Shown piece after piece: positions 18,323 through 27,089 of a DNA stretch of 64,000 nucleotides (position 1 is its first letter; the number at the start of each line of letters is the position of its first letter). The notes under the pieces were generated by a model. The model did no database searches. It had not been told where the DNA came from and was given only the letters and a program-made list of their open reading frames with translations. Location of the stretch: contig NZ_JAPAAF010000002.1 of NCBI RefSeq assembly GCF_025907915.1, forward strand, positions 288,866 to 352,865. The letters are read 5' to 3'. The translations under genes and the position numbers were made by a program. The stretch is from Gaoshiqia sediminis. GTDB taxonomy: Bacteria; Bacteroidota; Bacteroidia; Bacteroidales; Prolixibacteraceae.

Positions 18323-20254
18323 ATGGTCGATTTATTTTGTAAATACATTAAAAAAATGATCTTGCCACGGTGGTTGGTTTTTCTGGCAGATACCGGAATC
18401 ACAGCGACAGCCTTTTTGTTGGCGTACATCCTGCGTCTGAACATTTATATCGATCAGGCATCTTTTGGGCAGGTGATGGTGCAATTGGTTGGTGTCATCT
18501 TCCCGGTTTACGGGGGAATATTTTTGTTGGCAGGTATTTATCGCGGAATTCTCCGGCATTCGTCCATAGAGGATGCTGCCAGGCTGGCTCTCAGCGTCAG
18601 CGCGGCTATGTGCGCGGTTTACCTGGTATCAGCTGTTGCGCACCTACAATTTGTACCAGGCATTCTGATTATTCCTTATTCTGTGGTTTTTGTCCATGCT
18701 GCTGTCACCTCTGTGATGCTGATGGGGTTTCGGCTGATTGTACGCAACATGTACCACACATATGTGGTCCCACATAATGGATACAGGCGAGTGCTCATTT
18801 TTGGGGCAGGAAAAATGGGACGGATTACTCTTGGCGTGCTCGAGAGCGACCCGTATTCACAGGTGCATGTGTTGGGCTTTATTGATGATGAAAAAGCGCT
18901 AATTGGAAAACGATTGGCCGGAAAGCCGATCTATTCAGAACAATATGCCTTTGATAAAGTAATCGAACGTCTGGATGTACACGAGATTATCATTGCAGTT
19001 AATCACGGGGGAATCGCTCCTGACCGGCAAAAGATTTTGCTGAATCACTGTCTGTTATTTGGAGTACATGTACGTATTGTGCCGCCATTAAAAGACTGGA
19101 TTGATGGTAAACTACGCATGCAGCAAATCCGCGATGTTAAAATTGAGGATTTGTTGGGGCGCGAGCCCATCGAAATTAATTTCGACAAAATTTCACGTTC
19201 ATTAAAGAATAAGGTGGTTTTGGTAACGGGTGCAGCAGGGTCAATCGGTTCCGAAATTGTCAGGCAGTTAACCGTATTCGAGCCTAAAAACATTTTGTTG
19301 CTCGATCAGGCAGAAACACCCCTGTATGACCTTCAGCAGGAATTGTTGTCCTCTTTTCCGGGAACAAAATTCAGGGTGGTGATGGCCAGTGTTGCCGATC
19401 CTGTCCGGATGCGGCACGTGTTTGACGAGTTTCGGCCGCAGTATGTATTTAACGCCGCTGCCTATAAACATGTACCGCTGATGGAGGCAACACCCTACGA
19501 GGCCATTCGTGTAAATATTGGCGGAACTCGCCTCCTGGCAGACTTGTCTGTGGAATTCGGTGTGAAAAAGTTTGTCATGATTTCTACTGACAAGGCCGTC
19601 AATCCGACGAATGTTATGGGCGCCTCCAAACGGATCTGTGAGATTTATATTCAATCTCTTTCCCGGTTGACCGATGTCCACACACAGTTTATCACCACGC
19701 GCTTCGGAAATGTATTGGGCTCAAACGGATCGGTGGTGCCGCTGTTCCGCAAACAAATAGAGGCTGGTGGCCCGGTGACGGTCACTCATCCCGATATCAT
19801 TCGCTACTTTATGACCATTCCCGAAGCTTGTCAGCTGGTGCTGGAGGCTGGCTTTATGGCGCGTGGCGGCGAAATATTCATGTTCGACATGGGTGATCCG
19901 GTGAGGATCTATGAGCTGGCCGTGAAAATGATTACCCTGGCCGGTTTGAAGCCGGAAGAAGACATCCCGATTCAAATTACCGGACTGCGACCGGGGGAAA
20001 AACTATTTGAAGAATTGCTTGCCGATAAAGAAAACACGGTTCAAACCTATCATCCCAAAATAAGGGTCGCCAACGTGTGTCCTTTCGATTTCGAGATGGT
20101 TAAAAATGAAGTCGATTCGTTATTACAGGCGAGCCAAACGGATTCGGATACCAAGCTGGTTGCCCGGATGAAAGCCATAATCCCGGAGTTTCATTCCCAA
20201 AATTCCCAATTTGTTGTACTAGACCACATTGCCACCAAGGAAAAGAGAAAATGA
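18323..20254 (+). CDS. Membrane-bound UDP-HexNAc 4,6-dehydratase (PglF/CapD/WbpM-like)
   Basis: A 643-residue enzyme with about four N-terminal membrane helices (residues 10-130), a first Rossmann domain (VLIFGAGKMGRITLG near residue 155) and a second catalytic SDR domain starting VVLVTGAAGSIGSEIV near residue 297. The conserved MISTDKAVNPTNVMGASKR carries the catalytic residues of 4,6-dehydratases of this class. It converts UDP-GlcNAc to a 4-keto-6-deoxy sugar for the DegT aminotransferase at 12195. An alternative ATG at 18356 would shorten the protein by 11 residues. Confidence 0.9.
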   Translation: MVDLFCKYIKKMILPRWLVFLADTGITATAFLLAYILRLNIYIDQASFGQVMVQLVGVIFPVYGGIFLLAGIYRGILRHSSIEDAARLALSVSAAMCAVYLVSAVAHLQFVPGILIIPYSVVFVHAAVTSVMLMGFRLIVRNMYHTYVVPHNGYRRVLIFGAGKMGRITLGVLESDPYSQVHVLGFIDDEKALIGKRLAGKPIYSEQYAFDKVIERLDVHEIIIAVNHGGIAPDRQKILLNHCLLFGVHVRIVPPLKDWIDGKLRMQQIRDVKIEDLLGREPIEINFDKISRSLKNKVVLVTGAAGSIGSEIVRQLTVFEPKNILLLDQAETPLYDLQQELLSSFPGTKFRVVMASVADPVRMRHVFDEFRPQYVFNAAAYKHVPLMEATPYEAIRVNIGGTRLLADLSVEFGVKKFVMISTDKAVNPTNVMGASKRICEIYIQSLSRLTDVHTQFITTRFGNVLGSNGSVVPLFRKQIEAGGPVTVTHPDIIRYFMTIPEACQLVLEAGFMARGGEIFMFDMGDPVRIYELAVKMITLAGLKPEEDIPIQITGLRPGEKLFEELLADKENTVQTYHPKIRVANVCPFDFEMVKNEVDSLLQASQTDSDTKLVARMKAIIPEFHSQNSQFVVLDHIATKEKRK

Positions 20255-20392
20255 GCGTTGCCTTGCGGATAAAGCGTTATCATTAACAAAAGACAGCGAG
20301 TTAAATTTGGCACGTCAAGGTGCAATTCCGTTATCTCGGAAAGGTGTACAAATTGTTGTATTTCCGGCAATATTCAGCAAAACCATTTTATG

Positions 20393-20417
20393 GCGGGGCA
20401 TTCCCCGCTTTTTTTTT
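20393..20417 (+). terminator. Intrinsic terminator ending the polysaccharide operon
   Basis: A six-base-pair GC stem (GCGGGG / CCCCGC) with a four-base loop is followed by nine T residues. It lies about 140 bases after the dehydratase stop and before the DUF4834 gene, so it probably closes the long polysaccharide transcript. Confidence 0.8.
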
Positions 20418-20510
20418 GCCCTGCCGAAAAAGGTTGCGCAGCGGCTTTGGTCGGAGTATGTTGGTTTCACAATTAATTATTACTTTTACAGCCGCTGATT
20501 TTCAAGAGTT

Positions 20511-20771
20511 ATGATTGTATTGAATGTGATCCTGTTTTTTGTGAATTTTTTGCGAACCTTACTTTTTATCCTGATTATTTATTACGTGATCAGGTTTATA
20601 AACCGGTACATCCTGCCTTTTTTCAGCAGTCAATCCGGCAGGCAGGGACAATCAACAAATTACCGGAACAGCCGCCCTGAAGGCGATGTTCGACTGGAGA
20701 AAAATCAGCCCCGAAACTCACGAATTCCCAGAGATGAAGGTGAGTATGTCGATTTTGAAGAAGTAGATTAA
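20511..20771 (+). CDS. DUF4834 family single-pass membrane protein
   Basis: An 86-residue protein with one N-terminal membrane segment (VILFFVNFLRTLLFILIIYYVI) and a polar, acidic tail ending YVDFEEVD. This layout and the tail match the DUF4834 family found in Bacteroidota, whose function is not known to me. It precedes the glycyl-tRNA synthetase gene by 28 bases on the same strand, so the two are probably co-transcribed. Confidence 0.8.
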   Translation: MIVLNVILFFVNFLRTLLFILIIYYVIRFINRYILPFFSSQSGRQGQSTNYRNSRPEGDVRLEKNQPRNSRIPRDEGEYVDFEEVD

Positions 20772-20799
20772 TTTCCTTTAAGAAGATAAATTGATAACT

Positions 20800-22353
20800 A
20801 TGGCTCAGGAAGATATTTTTAAGAAACTGGTTGCCCATTGCAAAGAGTATGGATTCGTTTTTCAATCCAGCGAAATTTATGACGGATTGGGCGCCGTTTA
20901 TGACTACGGACAGAATGGTGTGGAACTGAAGAATAACATCAAGAAATATTGGTGGGACAGCATGGTGCTTTTACATGAAAACGTGGTGGGGATCGACTCG
21001 GCCATTTTCATGCACCCGACGATCTGGAAAGCTTCCGGCCACGTGGATGCTTTCAACGACCCGCTGATCGACAATAAGGACTCGAAAAAACGTTACCGCG
21101 CCGATGTGCTGATTGAAGAGCAACTGGCGAAGTACGAGGAAAAAATGAACAAGGAAGTGGAAAAGGCCCGCAAGCGTTTTGGCGATGCTTTTGATGAGGC
21201 ACAATTCCGCGCCACCAACCAGCGTGTGCTGGCCAACCAGGAAAAATGGGACCAGCTGCACACGCGTTTTTCCAACGCGTTGAACGATAGCAACCTCGAT
21301 GAGCTGAAACAAATCATTATCGACGAAGAGATTGCCTGTCCCATCAGCGGCAGCCGCAACTGGACCGATGTGCGCCAGTTCAACCTGATGTTTTCGACCG
21401 ATATGGGCTCAACAGCCGATGGCGCGCAGAAAATTTACCTTCGTCCCGAAACCGCGCAGGGCATTTTCGTGAATTACCTGAACGTGCAGAAAACCGGGCG
21501 AATGAAAATACCCTTCGGGATTGCCCAAATCGGGAAAGCATTTCGCAACGAGATTGTCGCCCGCCAGTTTATTTTTCGTATGCGCGAGTTCGAGCAGATG
21601 GAACTGCAGTTTTTTGTGAAACCGGGAACCGAACTCGACTGGTTCGAGAAGTGGAAAGAAACCCGAATCAAGTGGCACCGTGCGCTGGGTTTTGGTGACG
21701 ATAACTACCGTTTCCATGAGCACGAAAAGCTGGCGCATTATGCCAATGCAGCGGTCGATGTGGAATTCAAGTTCCCGTTTGGCTTTAAGGAAGTGGAAGG
21801 TATCCACTCGCGCACCGATTTCGACTTGTCGCAACATCAGCAATATTCCGGCAAAAAGATTCAATATTACGATCCCGAGTTGGGAGAATCGTATGTGCCT
21901 TTTGTCGTTGAAACGTCAATTGGTGTCGACCGGATGTTCCTGCAAGTTATTTCGGCTTCGTATTGCGAAGAAGAGGTGGGCACGGCCAGCGGTGAAAAAG
22001 ATACCCGCGTGGTGCTGAAACTTCCGCCCGTACTAGCTCCGGTAAAAATGGCCGTGATGCCGTTGGTGAAAAAAGACGGCCTGCCCGAAAAAGCCCGCGA
22101 GATTATCGACGAACTGAAGTTCGATTTCAACTGCCAGTACGACGAGAAAGATTCTATTGGGAAGCGCTACCGCCGTCAGGATGCTATTGGTACGCCTTTC
22201 TGTGTTACTGTTGACCATCAATCGCTGGAAGATCAAACCGTGACGATCCGCTACCGCGACACCATGGAGCAAGACCGCGTGCCCATTGCCGACCTGAAGG
22301 GCATCATTGGCTCACAGGTAAGCTACAAGCAGTTATTTGCAAAACTGAATTAA
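20800..22353 (+). CDS. glyQS: Glycine--tRNA ligase (single-chain, dimeric type)
   Basis: A 517-residue class II aminoacyl-tRNA synthetase that charges tRNA-Gly. Visible landmarks are the N-terminal GFVFQSSEIYDGLGAVYDYG, LRPETAQGIFVNY (motif 2 region), FRNEIVARQFIFRMREFEQME, and the C-terminal anticodon-binding domain from about residue 415 (VLAPVKMAVMPLVKKDGLPEKAREI). Length fits the alpha2 enzyme, not the GlyQ/GlyS two-chain form. The ATG at 20800 is preferred over an upstream TTG at 20791. Confidence 0.97.
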   Translation: MAQEDIFKKLVAHCKEYGFVFQSSEIYDGLGAVYDYGQNGVELKNNIKKYWWDSMVLLHENVVGIDSAIFMHPTIWKASGHVDAFNDPLIDNKDSKKRYRADVLIEEQLAKYEEKMNKEVEKARKRFGDAFDEAQFRATNQRVLANQEKWDQLHTRFSNALNDSNLDELKQIIIDEEIACPISGSRNWTDVRQFNLMFSTDMGSTADGAQKIYLRPETAQGIFVNYLNVQKTGRMKIPFGIAQIGKAFRNEIVARQFIFRMREFEQMELQFFVKPGTELDWFEKWKETRIKWHRALGFGDDNYRFHEHEKLAHYANAAVDVEFKFPFGFKEVEGIHSRTDFDLSQHQQYSGKKIQYYDPELGESYVPFVVETSIGVDRMFLQVISASYCEEEVGTASGEKDTRVVLKLPPVLAPVKMAVMPLVKKDGLPEKAREIIDELKFDFNCQYDEKDSIGKRYRRQDAIGTPFCVTVDHQSLEDQTVTIRYRDTMEQDRVPIADLKGIIGSQVSYKQLFAKLN

Positions 22354-22377
22354 TACGTCGCTGCGGCGATATGACAA

Positions 22378-22409
22378 AGACTGTCCCTGCTGGGGGCGGT
22401 CTTTTTTTT
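22378..22409 (+). terminator. Intrinsic terminator after glyQS
   Basis: The stem AGACTGTCCC / GGGGCGGTCT (with G-U pairs) surrounds a short loop and runs into a T tract of eight bases, 25 bases past the synthetase stop. Confidence 0.85.
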
Positions 22410-22802
22410 GGTCAATTTTTGGCTTGCCGGCAAAAAAATCCGGATTCAGGATCGAATGAAAACTCATCTCTTCCAAATTTTAAAATGCATGAGGGCGAAT
22501 AATCTTCTCCGTTTCATTCACTCAAATGGCTAAAAACAGATCGTTCATGAGCTGGGAATAGGGGTTTCATGCAAGAAACAAGGTTGTTCATCAAATAGAT
22601 GCTTGTGGTTATTTGTTTTATCTGATTTTTTGATAAATTGTACACGCTTTTTTTGTGGTGAATATCGGAAAGTTCTTTTTTGAAGAACTAATAATGGTCC
22701 CAAGAAGCACTAAACTGAATTGTAAGTGAAAATAGCAGGAAATGAATAGAAGAGGCGTATTGAATTCGCCAATCAATAACCATCAACTAATAAAAACAAC
22801 TT
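22410..22802. other. Intergenic stretch of about 390 bases with no recognisable gene
   Basis: I see no coding potential, tRNA or rRNA here. The only structures are a short hairpin at 22671-22689 (AGTTCTT / AAGAACT) and A+T-rich sequence before the YjgN-like gene, whose promoter presumably lies here although no clear TAnnTTTG box is visible. Confidence 0.6.
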
Positions 22803-23756
22803 ATGAAAAACTATTTTAACTTTCAACTAACCGGTAAAAAACTGTTCCCCATTTGGGTATTGTTCCTGATACTGTTTTTTGTTCCATACATCGGCTTGCT
22901 TGTAAGCATTAAGTCGGTTGAGTCTGGTGGAAAACCTTCCCTGATTTTTCTACCTGCAATGTTCCTGCTAATCATTGTGGCCCTGGCACTAACCTTCTTT
23001 TTGGCCAAATATTTCATTGAAGGAGTGGCGTACAAAGAACAAACAATCAAGTTTTCAGGAACCTTCGGGAAATACCTGGGCACCATGTTGCTGGGTTTCT
23101 TTCTGAGCATAATTACCCTGGGAATTTATGGAGCCTGGTTCATGCGCGACTTGCACCGCTTTTTTGTCAATCATTCTTCCTATCAGTCAAATTCGTTCAG
23201 GTTTCAGGGAAAAGGAAGTCAATTGTTTGTCATCATCTTGCTAACCCTCATGCTGCCAACCATTGCCATCTCCGTTTTCGTGGCAACCATGATGCTGAAA
23301 AGCCCTGGGAATGCCGCTTCTGTGGTAATCATTCAGCAACTGATTACACTGGTTATCATGGTTCCGTACACCTATTTGGTGTATAAATGGATGGTGAATG
23401 TCGATTACAAGGGGATGAAGATTGCCTGGCAGACTGATTTCTGGAATGCCTGCGGGAATATTGCCCTGGAGATAGTTCTGACCATGATCACCTTCGGTAT
23501 TTATATGCCATTGGCGATGGTCCGTCTATACAAATATTTCTCGGACCGGACAGTGGCCAGCTCGTCCGAACGAATACTTCGTTTCGGTTATGACGCCGAT
23601 CAGCTTAACGATTTCCTGTATCTGTGGGGGCAAATACTGCTGACAATTGTTACGCTGGGAATCTATTATCCGTGGGCTATTTGCAACATCGGAAGCCGAA
23701 TGTTGGGCAGAACTTGGTTGCTCGAAGAAGTAAGTCCGGCAACCGCAACTGCTTAA
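22803..23756 (+). CDS. YjgN family (DUF898) membrane protein
   Basis: A 317-residue membrane protein with repeated modules of the type TLGIYGAWFMRDLHRFF, TFGIYMPLAMVRLYKYF and TLGIYYPWAICNIG, which define the YjgN/DUF898 family. About seven to eight hydrophobic segments are visible. The family's role in the inner membrane is not established. The start ATG at 22803 directly precedes the FNFQLTGKKLF segment typical of the family N-terminus. Confidence 0.85.
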   Translation: MKNYFNFQLTGKKLFPIWVLFLILFFVPYIGLLVSIKSVESGGKPSLIFLPAMFLLIIVALALTFFLAKYFIEGVAYKEQTIKFSGTFGKYLGTMLLGFFLSIITLGIYGAWFMRDLHRFFVNHSSYQSNSFRFQGKGSQLFVIILLTLMLPTIAISVFVATMMLKSPGNAASVVIIQQLITLVIMVPYTYLVYKWMVNVDYKGMKIAWQTDFWNACGNIALEIVLTMITFGIYMPLAMVRLYKYFSDRTVASSSERILRFGYDADQLNDFLYLWGQILLTIVTLGIYYPWAICNIGSRMLGRTWLLEEVSPATATA

Positions 23757-23812
23757 CTGATGTCATTTTGAACACCAAATAACCAGTTGTGAAATTTCTT
23801 TTAAGAGCTAAG

Positions 23813-24511
23813 ATGAAAATGTTTTTTGTTGTGCTTTGTATGCTGTTTCTGACCTTTCAGGCATACGCACAAGTACAGAAAGGCGACCTGATCACGTCGG
23901 TGGAAGGAAACTACCGGAAAGATAATCGCGAAAGCGGAGTTTATACCAACTCAACTTCAATACAGAGAAACCTGCTGGATGTTGGAGGAATGGTTGGTTT
24001 CGCTTTTTCCGACCGGATTGTTGCCGGGTTCGGATTGGATTATGTGAACAACAAAGAAACCCGGACCAATCGGTTGTTTTTAGCCGATCAGCTACAGATG
24101 GAGGAAATGCAACTGAAGTCGAAGGGCTTTGCCCCCAATCTATTCCTGGGTTATTATTTTCCTGTTGTTGACAGGCTGTACCTTAGTTCGACACTGAAAG
24201 TTAGCTATGGAAAAATCAAATCGGATTTCGGAAGCATTTATGTTGGCAGGGAGATGCTTAATTCAGAAGGTTTAACTTCCCTGGATCCCGATAAGAACTA
24301 TGCAAGAGGTTACTCCGGAAGTTCTGATGCCGACTTATTTGGGCTCAGCCTGAACCCTGAGCTCACCTGGTTTGCAATCGAAAAGTTTGGCATTTATCTT
24401 GGGCTTGGGGGAATTGAATACGCACTGTCGGATTGGGATACTGATAATTCAAATTGGTTGATCAGCTTTAGCCCTGCTTATTGGACTTTCGGGATCAAAA
24501 TCCGGGCATAA
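23813..24511 (+). CDS. Secreted outer-membrane beta-barrel protein
   Basis: A 232-residue protein with a signal peptide (MKMFFVVLCMLFLTFQAYAQ) and alternating amphipathic strands, many ending in aromatic residues (FGIKIRA at the C-terminus), as in the porin-like small outer-membrane beta-barrel families of Bacteroidota. I used the ATG at 23813 because it begins the signal peptide; a GTG at 23789 would extend it by eight residues. It could be structural or a partner of the following lipoprotein. No specific substrate can be stated. Confidence 0.75.
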   Translation: MKMFFVVLCMLFLTFQAYAQVQKGDLITSVEGNYRKDNRESGVYTNSTSIQRNLLDVGGMVGFAFSDRIVAGFGLDYVNNKETRTNRLFLADQLQMEEMQLKSKGFAPNLFLGYYFPVVDRLYLSSTLKVSYGKIKSDFGSIYVGREMLNSEGLTSLDPDKNYARGYSGSSDADLFGLSLNPELTWFAIEKFGIYLGLGGIEYALSDWDTDNSNWLISFSPAYWTFGIKIRA

Positions 24512-24518
24512 ATTAGAA

Positions 24519-25211
24519 ATGATGGAATACAATTGGAGACTTTGCTTGCTGTTATTTGCCATTTTGCTTGGTGTGGGAATATCGTGCAATAAAGATAGGA
24601 CTGATTATCCAATTACCTATACAAGCAGAGTTGTGCAGGAAGCCGGGATCCGGGTTTTTACACGCAACGGCGAGATAATCTCCCAGCCATTGAAAGATGA
24701 GGTAATCAGCCGCTGTGCCGGCTTTTTGCCGGAGTTGGAAGAGATAGATGTCGCGGAGGTTCTCCAAGCAACATATTTATCTTGCCGCAGCGTTGAGTTG
24801 ATAATCGACCAGGTCCCGGAAGAAAAAGCCAGAACGGTAAATCAGGTTGATGACATAATCTACTGGGAAAATCCGGATTCTGCCTTGATAGAGAATGGTT
24901 TTTTATTCAATGGCTCGAATAATTTATTGGCTTATTACCCGTTTTATTATCGTGAAATTCCGATTCCTACACCCTCTGGATTTACTACTGTTATCATGGC
25001 AAGGCATTGCTATTATGTTGAAAAAGAAAAGGAGAATTTACATGTCCCGATGCTGGATATGATTTTAAAATGGGGGAGCGAACCTTATGAATGTTATCCG
25101 GCTATTGGGATAAACAATGCACTCAAAGAAGGTGGGTATACTGGGTTGGCAGGAACGGATACCCTGATAGTTCGGGATTATGTTTTGGTCATGACCCCAT
25201 ATATTCGGTAG
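24519..25211 (+). CDS. Predicted lipoprotein, function unknown
   Basis: A 230-residue protein with a signal peptide ending GVGISC, an apparent lipobox, then a mature domain with no family I recognise. It begins seven bases after the beta-barrel gene and is likely co-transcribed. A second ATG at 24522 is an equally good start. Acidic composition and lack of membrane segments suggest a soluble periplasmic or surface-anchored domain. Confidence 0.65.
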   Translation: MMEYNWRLCLLLFAILLGVGISCNKDRTDYPITYTSRVVQEAGIRVFTRNGEIISQPLKDEVISRCAGFLPELEEIDVAEVLQATYLSCRSVELIIDQVPEEKARTVNQVDDIIYWENPDSALIENGFLFNGSNNLLAYYPFYYREIPIPTPSGFTTVIMARHCYYVEKEKENLHVPMLDMILKWGSEPYECYPAIGINNALKEGGYTGLAGTDTLIVRDYVLVMTPYIR

Positions 25212-25325
25212 GAGGGCAGAAATAAAGATTACATAGAACCCGTCAAATCACAACCGGCAATTCTTTGGCCGATTTAATGCCATCAAACCAAAGGATTTAC
25301 CTAATTTTGTCAAAAATTGCTGGTC

Positions 25326-26447
25326 ATGAATTTGTCGAAATTTGTATTTGCGTTTTTGCTTGTTTGTTTCATCGCGTCCCTGCCTTCCGTTGCACAAAAC
25401 CGTCGCGAAGTAGCCATCCCCGATATCCTGGGTTACCAAACGCTGAAATGTGATTTCCATATGCACACCGTGTTCTCCGATGGCGATGTGTGGCCAACCG
25501 TTAGGGTACAGGAGGCTTGGCTTGACGGTTTGGATGTGATCGCGATCACCGATCATATTGAATATTTGCCCCATTCACAAGACATTGAGGCCGACCACAA
25601 CCGTTCTTTTGAAATTGCCAAACCCCTGGCCGACCAAATGGGCGTTCTGCTCATTCGCGGAACGGAGATTACCCGGAAGATGCCTCCCGGGCATTTAAAT
25701 GCGATTTTCATCAAGAATGCGAACCTGATTGAACGCGAAGATTGGTGGGAGGCTTGCGTGGAAGCGCAGGAACAAGGTGCTTTTGTTTTTTGGAATCATC
25801 CGGGCTGGAAGGCCCAGCAGCCTGAAAAGACCCTATGGTGGAGCGAACACACGCGCTTGTTGAATGCCGGTATTTTGAAAGGTATTGAAGTTTTTAATTA
25901 CGATGAATACTATACGGAGGCTTTAAAATGGGCGGATGAGAAAAAGCTGACGATGTTGGCCAACTCAGATGTTCATTCACCTATCGGAATGACTTATCCT
26001 GTTGGGCAGAAAACACGCCCGATGACCCTCGTTTTTGCAGTAGATAAAACGGAAGAGGCCGTAAAGGCTGCCCTGTTAGATCAGCGCACAGCTGTTTATT
26101 TTAACAATACCATTATGGGCGATCGTCGGTTCCTGACGCCGATTTTTATAAATTCAATCAAGGTCATGAGCCAGAAAATCGGGTTAAAGAATCAGGATAT
26201 CAGTCGTTTGCAAATCCACAACAGCAGCGATGTGCCCTTTCTTTTGAAACAACGACAGCCTTCGGTCGGTTTTTCCTGTCCGGATGACATTTTGCTGGAA
26301 CCTCATCGCACAGTTACCATTGAACTTACAGGGACATCCGACGAGGTGGCTCAAATGAGCGTATTGAAAATGTTTTATGAAGTGACCAACCTGATTACTA
26401 AAAAGGGAGAGAACTTGCCCGTTAATATTGATGTACCCAACAGATAA
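25326..26447 (+). CDS. PHP-domain phosphodiesterase (Sb-PDE-like), secreted
   Basis: A 373-residue protein with an N-terminal signal peptide (FVFAFLLVCFIASLPSVAQ). The PHP metallo-phosphoesterase domain shows DFHMHTVFSDG, AITDHIEYLPH, RGTEIT, FWNHPGW and ANSDVH in order, which supply the expected metal ligands. The C-terminal domain is beta-rich. The order and secretion signal match the Sb-PDE phosphodiesterase family, which hydrolyses organophosphate diesters; natural substrate is unknown. ATG at 25326 is preferred over a TTG at 25317. A TAATTTTG box at 25302-25309 may be its -7 element. Confidence 0.8.
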   Translation: MNLSKFVFAFLLVCFIASLPSVAQNRREVAIPDILGYQTLKCDFHMHTVFSDGDVWPTVRVQEAWLDGLDVIAITDHIEYLPHSQDIEADHNRSFEIAKPLADQMGVLLIRGTEITRKMPPGHLNAIFIKNANLIEREDWWEACVEAQEQGAFVFWNHPGWKAQQPEKTLWWSEHTRLLNAGILKGIEVFNYDEYYTEALKWADEKKLTMLANSDVHSPIGMTYPVGQKTRPMTLVFAVDKTEEAVKAALLDQRTAVYFNNTIMGDRRFLTPIFINSIKVMSQKIGLKNQDISRLQIHNSSDVPFLLKQRQPSVGFSCPDDILLEPHRTVTIELTGTSDEVAQMSVLKMFYEVTNLITKKGENLPVNIDVPNR

Positions 26448-26452
26448 TAGAA

Positions 26453-26476
26453 AAGCGGTGGCTAGCACCACCGCTT
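26453..26476 (+). terminator. Hairpin after the PHP phosphodiesterase gene
   Basis: A perfect nine-base-pair stem (AAGCGGTGG / CCACCGCTT) with a six-base loop begins six bases after the stop. The downstream T content is weak (TTCCCTCT), so termination may be inefficient or the hairpin may only stabilise the 3' end. Confidence 0.6.
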
Positions 26477-26858
26477 CCCTCTAAACAAACAACTAAAATT
26501 ACCTTTCAAGCTTTGCAATTGCTCAACCAATCAACCCCATTAAGTGCGAAAAATATAAAAAGATTGCAAAGCTGTAATTACAATACGTTAAGGGCATAAA
26601 AATTGTTGCACTTGATCAGAGCTTTCGTGATTTTTTTGTCTTCACTTTTTTGCTTCTTGTTATACCTGTAACGGGTTAATTGGATTTTGGGTTTCAAAGC
26701 CAACTTCTTGGCGAAATGTGATTTTCTGAAATATAGTGTGTTGAAGTCATTTTCTTTCAGGTTCCTTTCATTTTCAATCTGTCAAATTTCAATAAATATT
26801 TGCATTTAAATGAAATAATTCATTCTTTTACATTCAAATTCTGACAAAAAAATAAATA
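26477..26858. other. Noncoding A+T-rich region upstream of the trp leader
   Basis: About 380 bases with no gene or RNA that I can recognise. It must contain the trp promoter. The nearest match to the Bacteroidota -7 consensus is AATATTTG ending at 26802 (one mismatch), without a convincing -33 partner. Confidence 0.5.
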
Positions 26859-26912
26859 CAATATGGCTTCCGTGGTGGGGTCTTCTTGAAACAAGAAGTA
26901 ACAGCCATATTG
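26859..26912 (+). repeat. Two-tier inverted repeat in the trp 5' region
   Basis: An outer perfect 10-bp inverted repeat (CAATATGGCT at 26859-26868 and AGCCATATTG at 26903-26912) encloses an inner 7-bp inverted repeat (CTTCTTG / CAAGAAG at 26882-26898, three-base loop). It ends 21 bases before the leader-peptide start. It could be a 5'-UTR stem or an operator. Not folded computationally. Confidence 0.6.
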
Positions 26913-26933
26913 GTATTTTTAAAAATATTAACG

Positions 26934-27002
26934 ATGAACACATTCATGACAAAAAATTGGTGGTGGCGCAAAACTTTTTCACAATACCGTGGAGAGAAGT
27001 AG
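26934..27002 (+). CDS. trpL: trp operon leader peptide (22 codons, three tandem Trp)
   Basis: A short open frame runs from ATG at 26934 to TAG at 27000-27002. It reads MNTFMTKNWWWRKTFSQY and then RGEK. Codons 9-11 (26958-26966) are three consecutive TGG. It is followed 24 bases later by an intrinsic terminator and then by trpE. In classical transcription attenuation, ribosome stalling at Trp codons when charged tRNA-Trp is scarce favours an antiterminator fold. An internal ATG (codon 5) could also serve as start. Three adjacent Trp codons in such a position are very unlikely by chance. Confidence 0.85.
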   Translation: MNTFMTKNWWWRKTFSQYRGEK

Positions 27003-27026
27003 CTGTCATGCCCCACATGAATGATG

Positions 27027-27063
27027 AAAGCGGCTTATCGGAACACGGTAAGCCGCTTTTTTT
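27027..27063 (+). terminator. trp attenuator terminator
   Basis: A perfect 11-bp stem, AAAGCGGCTTA (27027-27037) with TAAGCCGCTTT (27049-27059), an 11-base loop and a run of seven T residues lie between the leader-peptide stop and trpE. The loop-side heptamer CACGGTA (27044-27050) is exactly complementary to TACCGTG (26985-26991) inside the leader reading frame, a candidate antiterminator pairing. Confidence 0.85.
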
Positions 27064-27089
27064 ATGTGCAAAAAATAAAAATATCAAAT

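Noticed and set aside
27021..27089. Longer trpE beginning at ATG 27021
   Set aside because: The extra residues would be encoded by the attenuator stem and T run; the start at 27090 matches the normal TrpE N-terminus.
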